The notes under the pieces: model-generated
What the model saw: the letters and a program-made list of their open reading frames with translations, nothing else
Told to the model about the DNA's origin: nothing
The model's database searches: none
Part shown: piece after piece, positions 14,550-23,771 of the stretch
Layout: every line of letters begins with the position of its first letter
Position numbering within the stretch: position 1 is the first letter of the stretch
Position numbers and translations under genes: made by a program
Assembly (NCBI GenBank): GCA_001940645.1
Contig: MDVS01000111.1
Location: 1 to 47,138, forward strand
Direction of reading: 5' to 3'
Length of the DNA stretch: 47,138 nt
Origin: Candidatus Heimdallarchaeota archaeon LC_3
Lineage (GTDB): Archaea > Asgardarchaeota > Heimdallarchaeia > Hodarchaeales > LC-3

Positions 14550-17435
14550 TTACTCAAATATTTGTTCTACCAATTGCCAATCCTCTACAAAGGTACTAGT
14601 ATCCCCTAACCAATTTTCTAGATCCTCTACATGTTTTGCTTCAAATTCTTGCAAGAATTGGGCTAATTTACTTCTTAAATCAATGCTATTCCTATCCACA
14701 AATAATGCTGCATAAACAAATTGACCATATTCAATAATAAGTACTACATCACCATGATCAATTGTACGTAACAATTTTTCAGCTTTAACCGCTTCTTTCG
14801 CAAATGATGTTATTGCTGAAAACAAACCTGCAACTAACGCAGGTTCAACAGTTGATTCTTCTTGAAAAGAATGAGTAAACACAGAACGACCATCAGTCAT
14901 CATTATATGAAGACTGTCCATCTTTGCTTCTTCATATTCATAACCATATTCTCTTCTTATGACAGTAAATGGATTTTCTCGGGCAAATTGTGTTTTATCT
15001 ATAAATTCGAAGAAATTAATAATGTCTTCTAAGTTTGTTTGCATTGTTTCACTAAGCTCTGTAAAAGAAATCGGTGATTCCCCAGTAAATTCTAATATTA
15101 TTTGTCCTAGCTTACCTTGTTCTCCCAATTCCATATTATATATAGCTGATTCCAATGGAGATAATTCTCGATCAATTGGTTGTCCATAGTCGTCAATTAA
15201 TGGCTCAAGACCAAAGTTTCGAATAACAGCATACTGATTTGGATGCTTAGAAATAAGTTCTGGTGATGGAATTGCATCACTAACAGAAAAAACACTCTTC
15301 TCTAAAGTGGATCCTTTTTCATCTCTTTGGAATATTACTGTTAAAAATTCTTTTCCAATAAAGAAAAATAGCATTCCAAATAAGAATACATTTGAAAAAT
15401 CACGCAAAATTGTAAAGGGAATGCTTGAAATACCCAATATGGGTGAAAATTCAACCGGAACCTCTACCAAAAATGGATTAAGGAATAATGAACCAGAGTC
15501 CAGTAAAATAGGTTGGAAAATAACTGTTACCCAGACTTCACTACCCGGCGCATTATATATCCAAGGAATCAGACCTTGAATTAGAGGATTGAATGTTGTG
15601 AATGGGATAGAATTTGCATTAGAAAGAAATGCTCCAAAAACCCCTGGGATCGTTGGAAAAACAGAAATGGATACACCAGATAATTGTAGTGCGAGATCAT
15701 TCAAGTATGCTGGTTTTAGCATGAAGAGCCATACAAATCCAATCATAAACCCTGATGTTACTAATAATCCAACATTCGGAATTACTTCCCACTTAAATCG
15801 TCTAAGCAATAAAATGCTTAATCCAAGAATGAAGATGAAACCAATATATTGTAAAGAAAAATAAAATGTTTGATAAGCTATTTCAGAAAATTTAACATCT
15901 GTATTAACGGCAATTAAGAAATTTCTCAGCGCAAAATCAGTGAAAATAAGAAAAATGTGGACCAGAATTGATAATATTGCTGGAACAACTAATTTCCTTG
16001 AAACAAGGATGGTTGGAATCAATAAACTTGGTGAAAAAATTATGATTAGAACAACAAATAATAGGGTAAGTGAATATTGATTTCTAAGTAAGTTTTCAAA
16101 AATACTATGTAACCCATTATTTGAATTGATAGCATATATCACAATATTACTAGTTAATAAGAATATAAGAACTCCTAGAGCAACTACACTGAAATATTTT
16201 ATAAAATCTCTTAGAAATACATTTTTCAAAGTTAGGACATTAATTCTTTCTTGTATTACTTTTTCTTCACGTAGTTCAGAACTAACCTCTTCCTTTTCTT
16301 CAACCTTTTGAGATTCGCTTGTATCTAATTCTTCTTGAGGTTCAGATGAAAGCTCATCTAAATTTACATCTGGAACGAATATCTCAAATTCTTTAGGAGA
16401 ATCCTTTTCACGATTAGGTTCAGAATCCAATCCTGTTTGCGTTGTCGAAGGTTCATAATTTTTAAAAGTTTCTATGAATTTTATTAAAAGAAATATGGAG
16501 ATTGGCTCAAAAATATCAAGAATAAGAATAAATATTAAAGTAACCATCACAAAGTAACCTATAAAATAAATTACAACAAAAATTTGTTTTTGGTAGTCAA
16601 TAATAAAAAGAACAACGGCTAAAATAGAAATAAAAGCTCCTACAGTAGATAATGACTGAATCATAGCATCTCTAACACGTAAACCAATATAATCACCTTT
16701 AAAGGAGATTTTTCCTGAATAAAGTAGATGAACCCCAAACATAATCGTTGCCAAATAAACGAAAAATATTTCTAAAAACCATCCCAAAGATGTTCCAGAG
16801 AGAATGTTTGATTGTTCCTGAAACCCAGTCACTTTCATTAATGTCATTAGTAAATAGAGTGAAATGGGTAGCACTACTAGGAGAATTTTTAGAAGTTCTT
16901 TTTGTTGTGTCCAATCACGATTTACTAAACGTTCATTTATCATCTCAGTGGGACTCGCTTCTATTTCAAATTGTATCAATTTGAGTTTATCAGTAAAACT
17001 TTCGTTTCCTGACTTTTTTAATTGTCTCCATAAAATAAAGAATGATATTACAGGACCCAGAATAAAAATTATTGGAAAAAGAGTAAAGGGATAGAATAAA
17101 TATAATACTACTGTATTAGCAAAAAATTGTATAAAGTACTTAATAAAATTAACTGGATCAGCAGACCACGCGCCAATTGTAAGTTGAGGATCTGAGAAAT
17201 CCTTCAATATTGTCAGACTTTTCCATCCATCTTCAATAGGGTTTATTACATTGAGAAATGCAGGAAATAAAATGTAAAGTATCCAAAATATAACGTAACC
17301 GGCCATAACTCTTTCTAATAAGTACCAAAAAACCGTTTGCGACTTGAATTTGTTTATAAGAATTAACGCTGTTGTTAAAAGTAATGTTGGTCCCAAAACG
17401 AATGTTAACGATAGAAGTAAATCAATTTCTAGCAT
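14550..17435 (-). CDS. large polytopic membrane protein with C-terminal longin-like domain
   Basis: This is a 961-residue protein with about 16 predicted TM helices in two blocks. The first block is residues ~1-335. An acidic Ser/Glu/Asp-rich linker (~340-405) separates it from the second block (~410-705). The soluble C-terminus has a helical segment (~735-825) with wHTH-like PISFTELSETMQTNLEDII. The last ~130 residues look like a longin/Roadblock-type domain: SLHIMMTDGRSVFTHSF, a helix ALVAGLFSAITSFAKEA, strands GDVVLIIEYGQFVYAALFVD and a helix LRSKLAQFLQEFEAK. Such domains bind small GTPases or dimerise with each other. No transporter family was recognised. It is a plausible membrane receptor for a GTPase/Roadblock system, which is inference. 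Confidence 0.65.
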   Translation of the reverse strand: MLEIDLLLSLTFVLGPTLLLTTALILINKFKSQTVFWYLLERVMAGYVIFWILYILFPAFLNVINPIEDGWKSLTILKDFSDPQLTIGAWSADPVNFIKYFIQFFANTVVLYLFYPFTLFPIIFILGPVISFFILWRQLKKSGNESFTDKLKLIQFEIEASPTEMINERLVNRDWTQQKELLKILLVVLPISLYLLMTLMKVTGFQEQSNILSGTSLGWFLEIFFVYLATIMFGVHLLYSGKISFKGDYIGLRVRDAMIQSLSTVGAFISILAVVLFIIDYQKQIFVVIYFIGYFVMVTLIFILILDIFEPISIFLLIKFIETFKNYEPSTTQTGLDSEPNREKDSPKEFEIFVPDVNLDELSSEPQEELDTSESQKVEEKEEVSSELREEKVIQERINVLTLKNVFLRDFIKYFSVVALGVLIFLLTSNIVIYAINSNNGLHSIFENLLRNQYSLTLLFVVLIIIFSPSLLIPTILVSRKLVVPAILSILVHIFLIFTDFALRNFLIAVNTDVKFSEIAYQTFYFSLQYIGFIFILGLSILLLRRFKWEVIPNVGLLVTSGFMIGFVWLFMLKPAYLNDLALQLSGVSISVFPTIPGVFGAFLSNANSIPFTTFNPLIQGLIPWIYNAPGSEVWVTVIFQPILLDSGSLFLNPFLVEVPVEFSPILGISSIPFTILRDFSNVFLFGMLFFFIGKEFLTVIFQRDEKGSTLEKSVFSVSDAIPSPELISKHPNQYAVIRNFGLEPLIDDYGQPIDRELSPLESAIYNMELGEQGKLGQIILEFTGESPISFTELSETMQTNLEDIINFFEFIDKTQFARENPFTVIRREYGYEYEEAKMDSLHIMMTDGRSVFTHSFQEESTVEPALVAGLFSAITSFAKEAVKAEKLLRTIDHGDVVLIIEYGQFVYAALFVDRNSIDLRSKLAQFLQEFEAKHVEDLENWLGDTSTFVEDWQLVEQIFE

Positions 17436-17782
17436 TTCAAATTCCCGTAGTTAAGTAATTAACTGGATTATTAAATTTGAATAGTATTTTCTATAAAAAT
17501 ACTTCTTTTTTTGAGTATACAAATATTTTTTGGATTTATTATAATATCAAATGATTTTATTAGGGAAATCCTTAAATAAAGTAAAATGTTTGTAAAAAGT
17601 TAAGAATATTCAAAAAATAATATCCACTCTTGAGAAAAGAAAAAATTTAAGAAATTTTAGAATTTGAGGTGAATTTAAGTTAATACTAGTACATCTAACT
17701 ATATAATTATTATTAGAAAAAAAAATATTGAATATTTAGAAAAAAAAAGGTAGATGAAATAATATTTATTATTTTTTACCAT
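17436..17782. other. 347-bp intergenic region
   Basis: This holds the promoter side of the polytopic longin gene (right of 17435) and, at its other end, the 3' flank of the surface-protein gene with a poly-A/poly-T terminator (17717-17748). No ORF or RNA is seen in between. Confidence 0.6.
17717..17748 (-). terminator. oligo-T terminator for the surface-protein gene
   Basis: On the minus strand, just after the stop at 17783, there are two runs of nine T (complement of A 17740-17748 and A 17717-17725), preceded by a dyad of AATAATA with TATTATT at 17758-17773. Tandem T tracts are the usual archaeal intrinsic termination signal. Confidence 0.5.
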
Positions 17783-19522
17783 TTATTTTCGTCTTTTTAT
17801 GAAAACAAGGGGAATAATACCTAAAATGATTACAATTGCTTCAAAACCAGGAACTGGTGTTGTAGGAGATGTTGTTGAAGTATTAATTCCGGTGTCAGAT
17901 GGGTCTGAAGATTCTGGAGCAGTTCCAACTAATGATACTGCAGAATAAGTCGGATCCTGTGTTACTTCTAATCCTGACCACCAGGGCATTTGAACAAAAG
18001 TTAAATAAGCAGTGGAATCAACATCCATATTTATGCTACTACTTGATGCTGATGCAACGACAACTGGACTTAGTTGAGACGCTGTGAACATCGTAAATGC
18101 AGTCGTTTGGAGCGATTGGGCTTTGAAATAAGCTTTTGCAATTGAACCGAATGAAAATGTGTTTTGGACTTCACTCATAGTTTTTGTAGTTACATATACC
18201 GGAAAAGTTTCAGTCGTTCTATTAGGAAATGTTCGATCATAAGTAGCTTTTCCAACAAAACTCGTTTCGAAGATATTATCTCCGCCAAAGTTAAGGGGAA
18301 TTGTTACTTCTTGACCGTTAGTTGAGGCACCTGGTAATGTTAATTCAGCACTAGCTCGGTGTACATTTGTTGTAGTTACAACTGCAATTCCAAATCCATC
18401 TGCGTTTCCTTCAACAGCACTAGCGTCAATTCTTTTATTGACTGCTTCTCCAGTGTAGAATGAAAGACTTGGAATAGTAACACTGACATCAGGTAATAAA
18501 GTATTAATACTTTTCAAACCTAAATTTATCTGTGTTGCAGGAGTGTTAAAAGAATTTGAGCTGTTTATTTCTGTAATCGCAGTAGAAATGATATTATAAG
18601 CAGTTCCAGTATCTTTTGTAATTAACCATTTCATAGGACCTATATCATATTCTGTAACAACGTCTACTATTGTATGAGTTGCATTGGAAACTTTAGTTTC
18701 AATTGTATAAGTAAATGTTAAATAATCAAATAAAGAGGCTGCTACGATATCTCCTCCAGTAACAACTCCTTTAAATGAATCAGTATTAAATCCAGGTACT
18801 TCTAGTTTAGTTTCTGTATCTTGCCATACAACAAAGAAATTAGTGTAATTCATTCCAAATGATTTACTAGTCGCAGTTGATTCATAAAGTGGTTCATATC
18901 CGAATTCTGGGATAGGATCATAATTTCCGGGTGCGTTAGCAAGTGCTAAATTAAGGAGTGACAAAAACTTTTCTTCAACTAAAGTATATCCAACGTAAAT
19001 ATCATCACCAATATCAAGTGTTAAATCATCTGGAGTAGTAGAATAAGCCATGTATCCTCTAAAGGTATTGGCTACAAATACATCATCACCTTCGTATTGA
19101 TAATATTGAAGAAGTGTTTGGAATGGAGAAGATCCATTAATGTGTCCTATTATAACCTCATTTCCAAGAATACTTATTTTTAAGTCTTGTTCAATCTTAT
19201 TTAGTGCAAAATAAGAATTGTGAATACCAGATGTATTGAAGTGAGCTAAGAAATATTCCTGATCTGCATTAGGATTTTCATCAACGGGATTAACTTTATC
19301 ATTTGAAGGATTGACTAAATCCCTTAAAACTTGGACAGCACCGGGAAAGGTATCAAAATTAGATCCGTCGACATTAAAATCTACTACAATTGCGAAATCT
19401 TCGCCAAAATCAACACCTAAGGTGTCTTTCATTCCAGTTTGTGCAGATGCGGGTAACAATCCTGCAAAAGACACAGCTATAAGCAATAAAAAACTGGATA
19501 ATAATATTTTATTTAGTTTCAT
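17783..19522 (-). CDS. surface protein with PGF-type C-terminal sorting tail
   Basis: This protein has 579 residues. The signal peptide MKLNKILLSSFLLLIAVSFA ends near LPASAQ. The ectodomain is ~520 residues, Thr/Ser/Asn rich, mostly beta-type. The C-terminus has a Ser/Thr/Pro linker (NTSTTSPTTPVPGFE), a hydrophobic helix (IVIILGIIPLVFI) and a KRRK end. This resembles PGF-CTERM-type tails processed by archaeosortase-like enzymes, although no such enzyme is encoded here. A region around VAASLFDYLTFTYTI and VNKRID is shared with the protein at 4452. Base composition is less AT-rich than its neighbours, as expected of a highly expressed gene. An AAAGGT ribosome-binding site lies upstream of the ATG, and a strong terminator follows. 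It is a good S-layer or major envelope protein candidate. Confidence 0.75.
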   Translation of the reverse strand: MKLNKILLSSFLLLIAVSFAGLLPASAQTGMKDTLGVDFGEDFAIVVDFNVDGSNFDTFPGAVQVLRDLVNPSNDKVNPVDENPNADQEYFLAHFNTSGIHNSYFALNKIEQDLKISILGNEVIIGHINGSSPFQTLLQYYQYEGDDVFVANTFRGYMAYSTTPDDLTLDIGDDIYVGYTLVEEKFLSLLNLALANAPGNYDPIPEFGYEPLYESTATSKSFGMNYTNFFVVWQDTETKLEVPGFNTDSFKGVVTGGDIVAASLFDYLTFTYTIETKVSNATHTIVDVVTEYDIGPMKWLITKDTGTAYNIISTAITEINSSNSFNTPATQINLGLKSINTLLPDVSVTIPSLSFYTGEAVNKRIDASAVEGNADGFGIAVVTTTNVHRASAELTLPGASTNGQEVTIPLNFGGDNIFETSFVGKATYDRTFPNRTTETFPVYVTTKTMSEVQNTFSFGSIAKAYFKAQSLQTTAFTMFTASQLSPVVVASASSSSINMDVDSTAYLTFVQMPWWSGLEVTQDPTYSAVSLVGTAPESSDPSDTGINTSTTSPTTPVPGFEAIVIILGIIPLVFIKRRK

Positions 19523-19882
19523 AAAATTCTACCTTTAATATTCTTTGATTTTCTATTTTATTTAATTAACAATCTTCTATTAAGGAAAAAGTTATATTAT
19601 GTATTAACTGTAAATCAACCTATTTAAATTGTACTAAAACAAAATTCATGAGAACTATTTTTTCCTTATTACGAATATCTCTTACAAAAATATGTATAAT
19701 ATCTTAATAAACTTTTAACTAGTTCCCCAAAATTCGAAAAAAATTATTATAAAAATAAACAACGGATAGATTTAATAGATAAGAATATTGATAACTAATT
19801 TAGATATTGCCCTAAAACAAGTGAATATTAGTGAAATATGTTAGATATAGCATTATGAAAAAAAAATGTCCCAAAAGTAGAA
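19523..19882. other. 360-bp divergent intergenic region
   Basis: This lies between the surface protein (minus) and the DUF4443-like gene (plus). It should hold both promoters. Several AT-rich TATA candidates are present, for example ATAATATAAC on the minus strand near 19596. No ORF or RNA gene was recognised. Confidence 0.5.
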
Positions 19883-19891
19883 TTGGTATCA

Positions 19892-20617
19892 ATGAAATCT
19901 TTATTTAGTAATAATAGTGTAATATTAAGAATTATATCTGCAAAAAAATATAAAAATGTTTTTTCACCGGCCCATATTCTATTATCACTTTACTTTTTTC
20001 ATACCCATCTTCAAGGTGGAAGATACAGTTTATCAAAATTTATCCTTGTAAATGAATCCAAAGCAAGAACAATAATAGATTGTCTTACCAATAGTAATCT
20101 TTTAATCTCTTCTAAAGGCAGAGCTGGATCTACATTAACAAATTCCGGAAAACAATTATGTGAGAACATCTTCAATTACTATAAAGTTTTAAAATATGAT
20201 CAAAATTGGAATTTAGGCATTTTATCTGTGGGAAATATTAATTCATTAGTAACAATACCAATTGACAAAAATTATGAAGATAAAATAAACGTTTTAGAGC
20301 TAAGAGATCAGATTATAAAAAGTGGAACAATAGGAGCAACTATTTTTCATTCTATTAAAAAACATGGTAAACTGGAATCCTTAACTTTTTATAAAAAACA
20401 GGAAGAGAATCTCGAATTAGACGAGAACTATAAATTAGCCTTTAAAAGTTTATTAGAGGAAATAAAGCCATTACTAGGCACGTTAGAACATAATAAATCG
20501 TGGATTATTGTTGCAGGAACCAATAACTACAACAAAAACAAATCATTTTCAAAAAAAGAAATGCTGAATTCAACTCTTTTAGCAACAATCCAGGGAATCT
20601 TACAGTACGGTTTCTAA
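19892..20617 (+). CDS. DUF4443-like winged-helix protein
   Basis: This gene encodes 241 residues from the ATG at 19892. A TTG three codons upstream is the longer option. Residues ~15-95 are a winged helix (SPAHILLSLYFFHTHLQGGR, YSLSKFILVNESKARTII, TLTNSGKQLCENIF). The C-terminal part carries the DUF4443-type block (LELRDQIIKSGTIGATIFHS, near residue 140), where the family has a RDxAxxxGAxGA-like sequence. DUF4443 proteins are archaeal putative ligand-sensing transcription regulators. The ligand is unknown. It lies upstream of the ECF transporter operon, ~300 bp apart, and could control it (inference). Confidence 0.65.
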   Translation: MKSLFSNNSVILRIISAKKYKNVFSPAHILLSLYFFHTHLQGGRYSLSKFILVNESKARTIIDCLTNSNLLISSKGRAGSTLTNSGKQLCENIFNYYKVLKYDQNWNLGILSVGNINSLVTIPIDKNYEDKINVLELRDQIIKSGTIGATIFHSIKKHGKLESLTFYKKQEENLELDENYKLAFKSLLEEIKPLLGTLEHNKSWIIVAGTNNYNKNKSFSKKEMLNSTLLATIQGILQYGF

Positions 20618-20918
20618 ACATACGAATAAATTAGTTTTTTCTTGTGTTTCGAATGAAATTTCAAAATTTTCTTAAATTAAGATCTAATTTTTTAATTTTT
20701 CTACTAATAAAATTAGATTTTCATTTTAAATATATTTTAAAAAAAATTTTAAAGAAATAAAAATAGGTTTATTTTCCTATTATTAAATGAGAAAATCAAA
20801 CTAATTTATTGGATTATTTTAAAATTATAAATAATAATAGTAATTATATTTGAAAAATCACTTCAAAATTACTAATAAAAATAAGAAATTAAATTTATTG
20901 AAAATCCATGGAATAAAT

Positions 20919-21590
20919 ATGCACGAAACAAAAAAAAATACTGTCAAATCTATCGAAATTCCAGTTGTAAATGATAATTCATCAATTAAACAAGTTCCTA
21001 ACTATATTTCTAGTGAAAAATTAAGAACAAAGCTAGTTAGTTCTTCAATAATAATAACCTATTCAGCTGCTGCTGTCGGATCTACAACTATTTTGCTCAT
21101 TGTTCCAAATTTTGAAACAATTTCTTTGTTTATTTTTCTTGTGACACTAAGGTTTGGCTTGAAAATTGGTTTTCAAATGATGTTGACGACAGCAATTATT
21201 TTTGAGTTATTTGCTACCACAGTATATGGATTTGGAGGCTGGGTACTAATCTTTAAAATAATCGGTTATTTATTTTTTATATTAGTTGCTGGTGTAATGT
21301 ATAAAAAAGAAATTTATAAAGAATTGATTAATGAAAACAATAGTATTAACCAAAAATATCTTTATTCCATTCTTTTTTTCTTTATTGGATATTCACTGAC
21401 AATTGTTTATGATTTAATAACTACTCTATCTATTATTGTAATTTTTCCCTCATTATCATTAATTATGGTAAATCTAATTGCTGGAATTCCATTTTTTATT
21501 TTTCACGAAGTTACTAATGGTCTGTTATTCTCATTGATTCCAAGCATAATTGTATTAATAGACAAATCCTCAATATATGGTAATTATTAA
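20919..21590 (+). CDS. ECF transporter S component (substrate-binding membrane subunit)
   Basis: This gene encodes 223 residues from the ATG at 20919. The TTG at 20850 adds 23 basic, non-membrane residues. After a ~45-residue cytoplasmic segment there are about six TMs (SSSIIITYSAAAVGSTTILL; FIFLVTLRFGLKIGFQM; FGGWVLIFKIIGYLFFILV; YLYSILFFFIGYSLTIVY; LIAGIPFFIFHEVTNGLLFS), the size and layout of an S component. A conserved family substrate signature was not recognised. Gene order S-DUF4430-EcfA-EcfA-EcfT makes it the substrate subunit of a dedicated (group I) ECF importer. The DUF4430 neighbour points to a corrinoid (inference). Confidence 0.7.
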   Translation: MHETKKNTVKSIEIPVVNDNSSIKQVPNYISSEKLRTKLVSSSIIITYSAAAVGSTTILLIVPNFETISLFIFLVTLRFGLKIGFQMMLTTAIIFELFATTVYGFGGWVLIFKIIGYLFFILVAGVMYKKEIYKELINENNSINQKYLYSILFFFIGYSLTIVYDLITTLSIIVIFPSLSLIMVNLIAGIPFFIFHEVTNGLLFSLIPSIIVLIDKSSIYGNY

Positions 21591-21634
21591 TTAAAAAATT
21601 GAAAAATTATTTATTTAATACAAGATGGTTTAAT

Positions 21635-22093
21635 ATGGCTGATGTTAATGATTTTTTTGCTAAAAATTGGAAAGCAATTTCATTCATTATCGGAATTTTA
21701 TTTAGTTATTCTGTATTAATTTCCGTAGGAATAAGCTTTATTCAACTGAATCTAAACGAAAGTTCACCTTTTGATCAAAACAAAGTTATTGTGGTCATTA
21801 TTTTTGAGTCAAAAGACATTACTAATCCAATAATTTGGGACCCAATTATTAAAGATATAAACCAAACTGTATCATTGTTTGATATTTTGAATTCGACATT
21901 ATTTATAGAAATTATTGATTATGGTAGTTTGGGGTTCCTAATCACTGGTATTAGCGGAATTCATCAATATAACAATTATTATTGGCAAATATACAAACTA
22001 AATTCCCAAATGGATTGGGAATACTCATCATTAGGAGCTTCAGCAATATATATAAATTCTAATTCATATTATAGATTAATTTTTAGCGATTAG
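21635..22093 (+). CDS. membrane-anchored DUF4430/transcobalamin-C-like protein
   Basis: This gene encodes 152 residues from the ATG at 21635. A TTG at 21599 would add 12. One N-terminal TM (AISFIIGILFSYSVLISVGI) is followed by an extracytoplasmic beta-grasp-like domain of ~115 residues. Its signature (SLFDILNST, then FLITGISGIHQYNNYYWQIY and SLGASAIYI) matches the DUF4430 pattern of transcobalamin-like C-terminal domains, including the aromatic YYW and the LGAS turn. Such proteins often accompany ECF transporters thought to import cobalamin precursors. It is probably the extracellular capture subunit of this transporter. Cobalamin is a suggestion, not shown. Confidence 0.65.
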   Translation: MADVNDFFAKNWKAISFIIGILFSYSVLISVGISFIQLNLNESSPFDQNKVIVVIIFESKDITNPIIWDPIIKDINQTVSLFDILNSTLFIEIIDYGSLGFLITGISGIHQYNNYYWQIYKLNSQMDWEYSSLGASAIYINSNSYYRLIFSD

Positions 22094-22110
22094 GTTGTAA
22101 GAAAGTCCTT

Positions 22111-22878
22111 ATGGAAAATTTATATCATGCTATAGAATTTAAAAACATAAGTCTTACTTACCAAAAAAATTTTACCGTTTTTAAAGATGTTAGCTTTAAA
22201 ATACCTCTTCCAAGCTGTTGCCTTTTATTAGGACAAACAGGTTCTGGAAAAACAACTCTCTTATCTTTAATGAAAGGAATCATACCATACATCAACCAAC
22301 AAATAATAACCGGATCAATAAATGTTTTAGGAAAACAATTTGACGAAACGACATTTTTCGAGATTAGTAAAAAAATTGGTTTATTGACTCAAGATCCTGA
22401 AGTATTAACATTAGAATCGACTGTTGAATATGACATAGCATTTACACTAGAAAATATTGGTTATGACACTAAACATATAAAAAAAAATATTACTTTTTTA
22501 GAACATAAATATCCTTTAATTAAGAAATATTTAAATCAATCTCCAAATAAGTTAAGTGCTGGAGAGATCACTTTATTACAACTGATAATTAGTAACTTAA
22601 CTAATCCGACAATAATTTTATATGATGAGCCTTTATCAGTCTTAGATCAAACTCAACGACTGATTTTTATTGAAACTGTGAGAGAAATCATTAAAAAAAG
22701 AACAATTATTATTGCTACACATGAATTGGATTTATTATTACCCATAGCAGATTATGTAATCGTTTTAGATAAATTTAGTAAATCTAAGATATTTGAGGGC
22801 AATAAAAACTTATTCTTAGACAATATGAAGAAATTTCCATGGTTAGAAATTCCTTTAGAATTCGCACTAAACATTTGA
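22111..22878 (+). CDS. ecfA1: ECF transporter ATP-binding protein EcfA1
   Basis: This is a 255-residue ABC ATPase. Walker A is GQTGSGKTT (residues ~42-50), Q-loop LLTQDPE, signature LSAGE (a variant of LSGGQ), Walker B IILYDEP, and H-loop ATHE. The family energises import through EcfT. It is 17 bp after the DUF4430-like gene and 14 bp before the second ATPase, so operonic. The weakened signature suggests that one of the two composite ATP sites may be less active, as in many EcfA/EcfA' pairs. Confidence 0.92.
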   Translation: MENLYHAIEFKNISLTYQKNFTVFKDVSFKIPLPSCCLLLGQTGSGKTTLLSLMKGIIPYINQQIITGSINVLGKQFDETTFFEISKKIGLLTQDPEVLTLESTVEYDIAFTLENIGYDTKHIKKNITFLEHKYPLIKKYLNQSPNKLSAGEITLLQLIISNLTNPTIILYDEPLSVLDQTQRLIFIETVREIIKKRTIIIATHELDLLLPIADYVIVLDKFSKSKIFEGNKNLFLDNMKKFPWLEIPLEFALNI

Positions 22879-22892
22879 AAATCTGATAAGAT

Positions 22893-23744
22893 ATGATCCC
22901 TTCTTTTGCTATAAAAAATTTAACATTCTCCTTCAATAAAAAGGATAATCTATTTTCTAACTTAGACTTGACGTTTCCAAATGTTCCAATAATTGGAATT
23001 ATTGGAAAAAATGGAATTGGTAAAACTGTTCTTGCAGAAATTCTTGTTGGTAAATATAAAATTGCTTCAGGAGAAATCTTACTTTTTGGTAAAGACATTT
23101 CAAACCTTCCTACTTCAAAAAGATCAAAAAAAATAAATTTATCTTTCCAGAAAAGTAGTTTTGCTTTTTTTAAAGAAACTATCATAGCTGAAGTATTATT
23201 AGTAATCAATAATAATTATAAAAGCATGAATAAGGAAGCGAAAATTAAAAAGGCAAAAAAATTATTAAATAGCATTAATCTAGGCGAAAAAGCCAATAAT
23301 AATCCGTTAACACTTAGTGGTGGTGAAAAAAGATTACTTTCATTTCTCATCTTAGATATTATGAATCCCTATATTACAATTTATGATGAACCTACTATTG
23401 GACTTGATAAAATAGAAAAACAGGAATTAAAAAAAAGAATTTTTGAAAAAGTGCATCAAAATAAGCGCACAATAATTATCACCCATGATATTAAATTTCT
23501 CGCAAAAATTACAAATTACATGATATTGTTGAATGAAAATTCATTCACTAAAAAACCTGAAGTAGCCTTTATGGGAAAAATATTTGATTTTTATATCAGT
23601 GGATTAAATAAAAGCTACAAATTCTTGCCAGAACTTAGTATTTTCACTAAATTTATATCGATAGTTGAAAAAAATAAAAAAAAGGATCTCGATAACTTCT
23701 TAGCATTAACAAATGATTATGAAGTTTTTAACCACATAAAATAA
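22893..23744 (+). CDS. ecfA2: ECF transporter ATP-binding protein EcfA2
   Basis: This is a 283-residue ABC ATPase. Walker A is GKNGIGKTV, Q-loop NLSFQKSS, signature LSGGEKR, Walker B ITIYDEPTIGL, and H-loop ITHD. The C-terminal ~45 residues (SFTKKPEVAFMGKI to YKFLPELSIFTKF) form the extension that pairs the two EcfA subunits in this family. With the preceding gene it makes the EcfA-EcfA' heterodimer. The next gene, EcfT, follows after 27 bp. Confidence 0.92.
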   Translation: MIPSFAIKNLTFSFNKKDNLFSNLDLTFPNVPIIGIIGKNGIGKTVLAEILVGKYKIASGEILLFGKDISNLPTSKRSKKINLSFQKSSFAFFKETIIAEVLLVINNNYKSMNKEAKIKKAKKLLNSINLGEKANNNPLTLSGGEKRLLSFLILDIMNPYITIYDEPTIGLDKIEKQELKKRIFEKVHQNKRTIIITHDIKFLAKITNYMILLNENSFTKKPEVAFMGKIFDFYISGLNKSYKFLPELSIFTKFISIVEKNKKKDLDNFLALTNDYEVFNHIK

Positions 23745-23771
23745 AATAAACTAGGACAGACAATAGTTCAA

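Noticed and set aside
14959..17094. Several plus-strand frames of 60-90 residues opposite the 961-aa membrane protein
   Set aside because: Codon shadow of hydrophobic helices. None has a recognisable motif, and the minus frame is continuous over 961 codons.
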